Source of the DNA: Halarchaeum acidiphilum MH1-52-1
GTDB taxonomy: Archaea; Halobacteriota; Halobacteria; Halobacteriales; Halobacteriaceae
NCBI RefSeq assembly: GCF_000474235.1
Contig: NZ_BATA01000002.1
Coordinates: 26,275 to 90,274 of the forward strand
Reading direction: 5' to 3'
DNA: 64,000 nt
Below the pieces are notes generated by a model. That model worked only from the letters and a program-made list of their open reading frames with translations, was not told where the DNA came from and searched no databases. A program made the translations under genes and the position numbers. Below are positions 59,661 through 64,000 of this stretch, one piece after another. Within the stretch, counting starts at the first letter, position 1. Each line of letters starts with the position of its first letter.

Positions 59661-60842
59661 ATGGACACGCCGTTCCGAACGCGTACGGGAGTCTTCACGA
59701 ACAAGAACGTTCTCAAACAACAGTACGAGCCCGAAGAAATCCTCGAACGCGGCGAGGAGATCGAGGCGTACGCGAACGCGTTGCAGGACGTCGTGGACGG
59801 CTGGGAGCCGGAGAACGTCTTCGTGTACGGGAAGACCGGTGTCGGGAAGACTGCGGTGACGCGCTACATGATGGACATGCTGCGCATCGAGACCGATCAG
59901 CGCCCCGACGTCGACGATGTCCACGTTGCGGAGGTCAACTGTCACCACCACCCCTCGTCGTATCAGGCGGCCATCGCGCTCGTGAACGAACTCCGCGCGG
60001 ACACCGAACGGGAAGCGATCACGACCGGGCTCTCGACATCGGACGTTCTCACCGCGCTCTTCGAGGAGATCGAGGCTCGGGAGGGAACGGTGCTCGTCGT
60101 GCTCGACGAGATCGACAATTTGGGGGATGACGACGTGCTCCTCTATCAGCTCCCGCGCGCGAAGGCGAACGGCAACATCGAGCACTCGCAGGTCGGGGTA
60201 GTCGGTATCTCGAACGACTACACCTTTCGGAACGACCTCTCCTCGAAGGTGCAGGACACCCTCTGCGAGCGCGAGATCAAATTCCCGCCTTATGACGCGA
60301 ACGAACTGCGAACGATCCTCACGGATCGAGCGAAGAAGGGCCTCTCCGAGGGTGTTCTCGACGATTCGGTCATCCCGAAGTGCGCGGCGATCGCTGCGCA
60401 GGATCGGGGGAGCGCTCGGCAGGCCATTGATCTCCTTCGAGAGGCAGCGAACGTCGCCGTCGAGGACGGCCGCGAATCTGTCGGAGAGGCGGACGTCGAT
60501 GCCGCGGAGAACCGCGTCGAGCGCGGCCGCGTCAAGGATTCGATTCGCGACCTGACGACGCACGGACGATACACTCTCCTCGCGGTCACGAATCTCGCGA
60601 TGACGGAGCAGACACCCGTGCGTGCGAAGGAAGCGTACGGGGTGTACGAGCGTGTTTGTGCGGAGAGCGGGGCCGAACCGCTTAGCCAGCGTTCCGTCCA
60701 CGATCACCTCATCGACCTCGCGATGCTCGGCTTTCTGACGCAATACGACCGCAACCACGGTCGCAGCGGAGGCCAGTACTACGAGTACGAACTCGACGTC
60801 GAACCCGCCATCGTCACCGCCGTTCTCGGCGAGGAGGAGTGA
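59661..60842 (+). CDS. Orc1/Cdc6 family replication initiator
   Basis: A 393-residue AAA+ replication initiator that binds origin recognition boxes. Walker A is YGKTGVGKT (residues 56-64), Walker B VLVVLDEID (144-152), sensor 1 is VGVVGISNDYTF and the Arg-rich sensor 2 lies in DRGSARQAIDLLREA. A C-terminal winged-helix domain (residues 300-393, with VRAKEAYGVYERVCAESGAE and YYEYEL) contacts DNA. It is complete, starts with MDTPFRTRTGVF and is flanked by the ORB-like motifs, making this an active-looking origin. Start chosen as the first ATG after the TATA element. Confidence 0.95.
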   Translation: MDTPFRTRTGVFTNKNVLKQQYEPEEILERGEEIEAYANALQDVVDGWEPENVFVYGKTGVGKTAVTRYMMDMLRIETDQRPDVDDVHVAEVNCHHHPSSYQAAIALVNELRADTEREAITTGLSTSDVLTALFEEIEAREGTVLVVLDEIDNLGDDDVLLYQLPRAKANGNIEHSQVGVVGISNDYTFRNDLSSKVQDTLCEREIKFPPYDANELRTILTDRAKKGLSEGVLDDSVIPKCAAIAAQDRGSARQAIDLLREAANVAVEDGRESVGEADVDAAENRVERGRVKDSIRDLTTHGRYTLLAVTNLAMTEQTPVRAKEAYGVYERVCAESGAEPLSQRSVHDHLIDLAMLGFLTQYDRNHGRSGGQYYEYELDVEPAIVTAVLGEEE

Positions 60843-60864
60843 CGGCCAGTCCTCGATTGCCCCG

Positions 60865-60971
60865 ACGAACAGCTCGTTCAGCTTCCGGCGAACAGCTCGT
60901 TCAGCTTCCGACGAACGGCTCGTTCAGCTTCCGGCGAACGGTCCGTTCAGCTTCCGACGAACGGTTTCTCC
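60865..60971 (+). repeat. 23-bp iterons (four full copies and a partial)
   Basis: Units at 60865, 60888, 60911 and 60934 read ACGAACAGCTCGTTCAGCTT followed by CCG, with G/A alternating at the first base; a fifth is partial at 60957. Each contains an inverted GAAC...GTTC half-palindrome that could bind a dimeric protein or form stems. They are direct repeats at exact 23-bp spacing, just after the orc1/cdc6 stop and before ORB R1, an arrangement reminiscent of iterons. Confidence 0.8.
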
Positions 60972-60980
60972 GTCTCACAA

Positions 60981-61010
60981 AGAACATTTGCAGAACGGGG
61001 TGGGGGTGTA
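60981..61010 (+). promoter_or_regulatory. ORB-like element R1
   Basis: AGAACATTTGCAGAACGGGG followed by TGGGGGTG on the plus strand. Full consensus match, pointing away from the orc1 gene. Confidence 0.8.
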
Positions 61011-61127
61011 GGCCCACTCACCGTCGTTCGACCCGATCGAGGATTGCGATCCGTCGTCGCAATCCGATTCCGGAGGGGTCCCGCGTGCGAGCGCGCTCTC
61101 CCCATCTGCTCTCCATCCTTCACGCCC

Positions 61128-61156
61128 AGAACATTTGCAGAACGGGGGGAGGGGGG
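61128..61156 (+). promoter_or_regulatory. ORB-like element R2
   Basis: AGAACATTTGCAGAACGGGG with the following G tract GGAGGGGGG on the plus strand. Identical core to R1, 147 bp further right. Confidence 0.8.
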
Positions 61157-61341
61157 CGCTCGTTCGCCACACGCGTGTCGCCCGGTTCGCATCGTACAGC
61201 CCACCGAACCGCGCGAACGTGACGGAAACGCCCGGTGAGTTGAGACGCGTCCCTGCTGTCGTATCGCACGCCGGGGTCGAATCGCAAGTCTCTTACTTAA
61301 CCCAGCGGTACAGAGAAATGCGAACGCGAACACGAGAGCGA

Positions 61342-61426
<85 letters not shown>

Positions 61427-61511
61427 TCGCACTCACGCGGGCACTCACCCGCGGCCAAGCGATGCACGGTGATTCCCTTTCGGGACATCACCCACGCACA
61501 ACCTTCCTATC
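61427..61511 (+). repeat. tRNA-3'-end duplication module after tRNA-Leu(GAG)
   Basis: CCCACGCA (61491-61498) repeats the last eight bases of the tRNA. It is preceded by a hairpin with GGTGAT/ATCACC and TCCC/GGGA stems, and followed by CAACCTTCCTATC (61499-61511), identical to the trailer after the displaced copy of tRNA-Leu(CAA). The 64 bases between have no gene. Same architecture as at 10165 and 13698. Confidence 0.65.
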
Positions 61512-61587
61512 CGAAACCGCGACGCACAGCGGGGCGATCACCCCGCAAAGCGCCGTATTGAAATGTCACCTCCGCGTACCGGGGGGT

Positions 61588-62127
61588 ATGGCGAAGTACT
61601 CCACGGGCGGATCCTCCGCTGGCGGCGGCAGCGGCACCTGCGAGCTCTGCGGGGAGTCCACGGACTCCCTCACGACGGCGTCCGTCGCGGGCGCGGAGCT
61701 CTCCGTCTGTCAGAACTGTGCCGACCTCGACGAGAGCAAGAAGCGCTCGCGCCGGAATAGCGGCGGGAGCGGGAACGGCGGATCCTCCTCGGGGAGTAGC
61801 GGCGGGCCTACGCGCGAGCGCAACAGCGCGGTTCGGACGGCCGCGAAGCAACTCGACGCGTCGCGAGGCGACTCCTCGCACTGGGAGGAGCACGGGACGA
61901 ACTACGAGCGCGATCGGCTCCCCTACCTCGTCTCGGGATACGGCGAGCGCGTTGAGGCGGCGCGTCAGGAGGAGGGTCTCCAGCTCGCCGAGCTGGCCGA
62001 GGAACTCGACGTCGACGAGAACGACCTGCTCGCGATCGAGCAGGGGCGCGCGACGCAGGCCGGCGTCGGCGGCAGCGTCGTCCGCGCGCTCGAAGAACGA
62101 CTCGACGTGACGCTCGTCTCCGAGTGA
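61588..62127 (+). CDS. MBF1-like multiprotein-bridging-factor homologue
   Basis: A 179-residue protein with an N-terminal zinc ribbon (CELCGESTD...CQNCAD), a Ser/Gly/Arg-rich linker and a C-terminal Cro/CI-type helix-turn-helix (VEAARQEEGLQLAELAEELD, ENDLLAIEQGRA). This ribbon-linker-HTH order is that of archaeal MBF1, which associates with the ribosome in Sulfolobus and is a conserved archaeal protein. ATG 61588 is chosen because it begins MAKYSTGGSSAGGGSG just before the zinc ribbon; the longer reading enters the tRNA-linked repeat. Confidence 0.88.
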   Translation: MAKYSTGGSSAGGGSGTCELCGESTDSLTTASVAGAELSVCQNCADLDESKKRSRRNSGGSGNGGSSSGSSGGPTRERNSAVRTAAKQLDASRGDSSHWEEHGTNYERDRLPYLVSGYGERVEAARQEEGLQLAELAEELDVDENDLLAIEQGRATQAGVGGSVVRALEERLDVTLVSE

Positions 62128-62462
62128 ATCTTCGGTTCTTGCGATGACGAGAGCGCGCTGCTCTCTCGAACCACGGGCGTAGCGAGCGAGTCGGTCGGGG
62201 AGACAACCGGCAGGGCGGGAGACAACGTTACGTTGCGCCCGGCCGTACTGCCAGAGACGGCTGTGCGGCCACAAGCGTCGCGCAGTACGGGCCGCAGTGG
62301 CCCGGCCCCACATGGTGATGGTGGGGTTCGACGACTCCGACCGGCGTCCGGGAGGGGGCGCGCACAAGACGCCCCGTCGCGCCAACTGACGGCGAAAATC
62401 ACAGCACAGCATCTCCCTCCCCGAGCGAGGTCCCAAGACCCAGCGAAGTCGGATCGGGTCGG
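62128..62462. other. Intergenic region with several paired stems, possible structured RNA
   Basis: No convincing gene. Stems visible on the plus strand: GGCCGTACTGC with GCAGTACGGGCC (one bulge, around 62242-62296), CCCCAC with GTGGGG (around 62309-62327) and GGGGCG with CGCCCC (around 62355-62375). Nested arrangement suggests a folded RNA between MBF1 and the eIF2B-like gene. I did not recognise signature sequences for SRP RNA or RNase P. Confidence 0.45.
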
Positions 62463-63317
62463 TTACAACTGACGGACGCCCGCGTCCGTCACGACGCGAT
62501 CCAGCAGGCGGATCGGCGTCGCGTCGTACGCCGGGTTCTCCACCTCGAACCCCTCCGGCGGTTCGAGCAGCACCTCCGTCGAGATCCGGTAGTCGTTCTC
62601 GAAGCGGAAGCCGCCCTCGTCGACGAGTTTCGCCGACGACCCCGCGACGACGACCGGGACGTCTCCGTCGTCCGCGACCGCGGCGAGCGGATAGGTGCCG
62701 ACGCGGTTGTAGAGGTGATCGTCGACGATGCAGTCCATCCCGAGCAGCACCTCGTCCACCGCCGACATGTAGTGGCCGGCCGCGCCGTCCACGATCAGCG
62801 TCGCGCTCACGCGGTCGATCTCCGCGAGGCGGCGCGCGGTCCGGCGTCCCATGTAGCGCGGGCGCCCCTCGGTGACGTAGACGTCGAGGTACGCGCCGCC
62901 CTCGGCCGCGGTTTCGATCGCTTCGAGGACGGTCGTCGAGTAGTCGTGCGTCAGCAGCGTCATTCCGTCCGCGAGCTCCTCGGCGACGTTCTCGGCGGCC
63001 TCGTGTTTCCCCGTCTCGACGCGCTCGACGACGGCGCCGATGGCCTCTCGCGTGCGTTCTTTCGCCGCCGCGACGCTCTCAGCGTCCGCGTCCTCGACCG
63101 CGGCCACGATCTCGTGTTGCGTCGTGACGAGCGAGGCGTGCGAGGGGTTCGCGCGCCGGAGCGCCGAGCTGTTGCGTTCGAGCGTGCGCACGTACTCCTC
63201 GACCGTCGGGAACTCGTCGTCGAGGAGGTCTTCGAGCGCGCGAGCGGCCTTCACCGCGACGGCCGAAGAGGAGTGCGTTCGCATCTCCGCGATCTCCTCG
63301 GCGGTCTCGTCTATCAT
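62463..63317 (-). CDS. eIF2B alpha/beta/delta-related protein (R15P isomerase-like superfamily)
   Basis: A 284-residue protein of the superfamily that includes translation factor eIF2B-like proteins, methylthioribose-1-phosphate isomerase and ribose-1,5-bisphosphate isomerase. The C-terminal Rossmann-like half has VYVTEGRPRYMGRRTARRLA, GMDCIVDDHLYNRVGTYPLA, VVAGSSAKLVDEGGF and NPAYDATPIRLLD. The N-terminal helical half starts MIDETAEEIAEMRTHSSSAV. Haloarchaea carry several such paralogues; those acting as R15P isomerase in AMP/NMP metabolism have different flanking residues around the active Cys/Asp, so function is open. Confidence 0.8.
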   Translation of the reverse strand: MIDETAEEIAEMRTHSSSAVAVKAARALEDLLDDEFPTVEEYVRTLERNSSALRRANPSHASLVTTQHEIVAAVEDADAESVAAAKERTREAIGAVVERVETGKHEAAENVAEELADGMTLLTHDYSTTVLEAIETAAEGGAYLDVYVTEGRPRYMGRRTARRLAEIDRVSATLIVDGAAGHYMSAVDEVLLGMDCIVDDHLYNRVGTYPLAAVADDGDVPVVVAGSSAKLVDEGGFRFENDYRISTEVLLEPPEGFEVENPAYDATPIRLLDRVVTDAGVRQL

Positions 63318-63380
63318 GGTCGAACGACCGACCCGCGATGCCCTGAAGCTTCCGACGGACGGCCACCACCTTCTTTCGCG

Positions 63381-63596
63381 ATGCGGCTATCCGTGACCGA
63401 CATGCGCGACACCAGCGAGTCCATGACCCACGCGTACAACGTCCGTACCGCCGGCACGCTCCGGAGCGTCGCCGTCCGCGCCGCCGACGGGGTTCGTCGG
63501 GGCTACGATGTCTCCCGCCGCGGTTTCGACGCCGCTCGACGCCGCGTCCTCGCCACGCGGCTCGCTATCGCGGACGCGCGCGACGCCGCCGCGTGA
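63381..63596 (+). CDS. Small basic protein (71 aa) of unknown function
   Basis: Encodes MRLSVTDMRDTSESMTHAYN, then an arginine/alanine-rich helical part (RAADGVRRGYDVSRRGFDAA) ending DARDAAA. There are three in-frame ATGs (63381, 63402, 63423). The pattern of Arg every 3-4 residues suggests an amphipathic helix or nucleic-acid binder, but G+C-rich DNA favours Arg/Ala by chance. Supported by position just upstream of the next gene with no other use of the DNA. Confidence 0.42.
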   Translation: MRLSVTDMRDTSESMTHAYNVRTAGTLRSVAVRAADGVRRGYDVSRRGFDAARRRVLATRLAIADARDAAA

Positions 63597-63625
63597 CCTA
63601 TCTCCCTCGCGCTCGTCCCGCCCGT

Positions 63626-64000
63626 ATGGTCGCCGTTCGCTACCGCTGTCCGCGCTGTGGCACCGTCGCCGTCCTCGAACGCGACGCCTACCTCAGCGAC
63701 AAGTCCGTCACGCCCTACCCCTTGGAGGGGTGGCACTACGTCGCGCCCGACGAGAGCTACGACGACGACGCGGTCGACGGGGTCCGGTTCGTCTGCGGCC
63801 GGAGCGAGGGGTGCGAGTGGCGTCACGCCGAGATCCGGACGAACGGCACGAGCGGGATCGAGGAGGAACCCGACGGGTGTGGCGAACCGTTCTATCTCAA
63901 CTTCGTGACGTACGACGAGGGCGAAGCGGTCGCGGCGCCGGGCGAACGAGAGAGCGAGTATGTGGAACTCGCAGAGGGGCGCGGGTCGAACGGGCCGGGC
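63626..64000 (+). CDS. Zinc-ribbon protein, 3' end beyond the window
   Basis: Begins MVAVRYRCPRCGTVAVLERD. An N-terminal C-x-x-C pair is followed by CGRSEGCEW and DGCGEPFYLN, giving a probable four- or six-cysteine zinc ribbon. Haloarchaeal proteins of similar start are usually small conserved proteins of unknown function. The frame is open for 125 codons to the right edge and no stop is reached. It follows the 71-residue gene by 29 bp on the same strand. Confidence 0.7.
   Translation, partial: MVAVRYRCPRCGTVAVLERDAYLSDKSVTPYPLEGWHYVAPDESYDDDAVDGVRFVCGRSEGCEWRHAEIRTNGTSGIEEEPDGCGEPFYLNFVTYDEGEAVAAPGERESEYVELAEGRGSNGPG

Larger units (their letters stand above)
59252..61160. other. Probable replication origin region with orc1/cdc6 and four ORB-like elements
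   Basis: The motif GAACATTTGCAGAACGGGG followed by a G-rich tract occurs four times: minus strand at 59260-59300 (ACTTGCAG variant, long G tract) and 59369-59394, plus strand at 60981-61010 and 61128-61156. The four copies flank orc1/cdc6 with their G tracts pointing outwards, the symmetric arrangement expected for Orc-bound origin recognition boxes. An unusually AT-rich stretch (59541-59660) just upstream of the orc gene is a likely unwinding element. A 23-bp iteron array lies between the gene and the right-hand copies. Confidence 0.82.

Noticed and set aside
59465..59716. Small minus-strand frame upstream of orc1/cdc6
   Set aside because: It runs through the AT-rich element and the orc start. 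Composition is unlike neighbouring genes, and stop codons are only rarer by chance.
62128..62462. SRP RNA or RNase P RNA
   Set aside because: Characteristic conserved sequences of these RNAs were not seen; only generic stems are present, so it is listed as a possible unknown RNA.

Overview
The window is chromosomal DNA of a haloarchaeon (class Halobacteria). Evidence: very high G+C, strongly acidic proteins, archaeal information-processing genes (Orc1/Cdc6, Pelota, Rqc2/NFACT, Elp3, LSm, eL37, MBF1), archaeal-type tRNAs including one with an intron at 37/38, and families I know mainly from haloarchaea (UPF0179, DUF63, TbsP-like, haloarchaeal TnpB elements). Genus is not assigned.

Layout. 1-2.9 kb: sdhCDBA succinate dehydrogenase operon (minus strand, sdhA runs off the left edge). 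3-5.5 kb: an M14 desuccinylase-like enzyme divergent from a RimK ATP-grasp/retropepsin-like fusion. 5.5-9.6 kb: AlkA glycosylase, a frameshifted 3-hydroxyacyl-CoA dehydrogenase/enoyl-CoA hydratase, and an MFS exporter. 9.8-14 kb: tRNA-Glu with intron, small conserved genes, a second M14 enzyme, tRNA-Leu(CAA). 14-21 kb: inositol-monophosphatase family, DUF63 membrane protein, YcaO, TbsP-like regulator and CHAT protein. 21-27.6 kb: glyA and folD (one-carbon metabolism), separated by a decaying surface glycoprotein and an IS1341-type TnpB element. 27.6-33.8 kb: esterase, dhaKLM dihydroxyacetone kinase operon, PadR regulator, DASS transporter. 34-35.4 kb: second TnpB element. 35.4-46 kb: membrane proteins, MutY, an S1/OB/DHH-like protein, Elp3, ketopantoate reductase. 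46-54.7 kb: Rqc2/NFACT, SDR, Pelota, Cas4-like/SF1 helicase, metalloprotease. 54.9-59.3 kb: M42 aminopeptidase, lsm-eL37, purF, amidotransferase. 59.3-61.2 kb: a probable replication origin, with orc1/cdc6 flanked by four outward-pointing copies of one motif plus 23-bp iterons. 61.3-64 kb: tRNA-Leu(GAG), MBF1, an eIF2B-like protein and small genes.

Three window-scale signals stand out. First, eight conserved genes are each broken by what looks like one missing base, always explicable as shortening of a C or G run, so the breaks may be assembly errors rather than real pseudogenes. Second, all three tRNA genes are followed 70-150 bp downstream by a second copy of their own 3' end and then a related pyrimidine-rich trailer, as if small elements had inserted at tRNA ends. 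Third, the origin carries an uncommon ORB-like motif. Many intergenic gaps hold short G+C-rich tandem repeats. I saw no rRNA operon and no CRISPR array. All names come from reading the translations; no database search was run.
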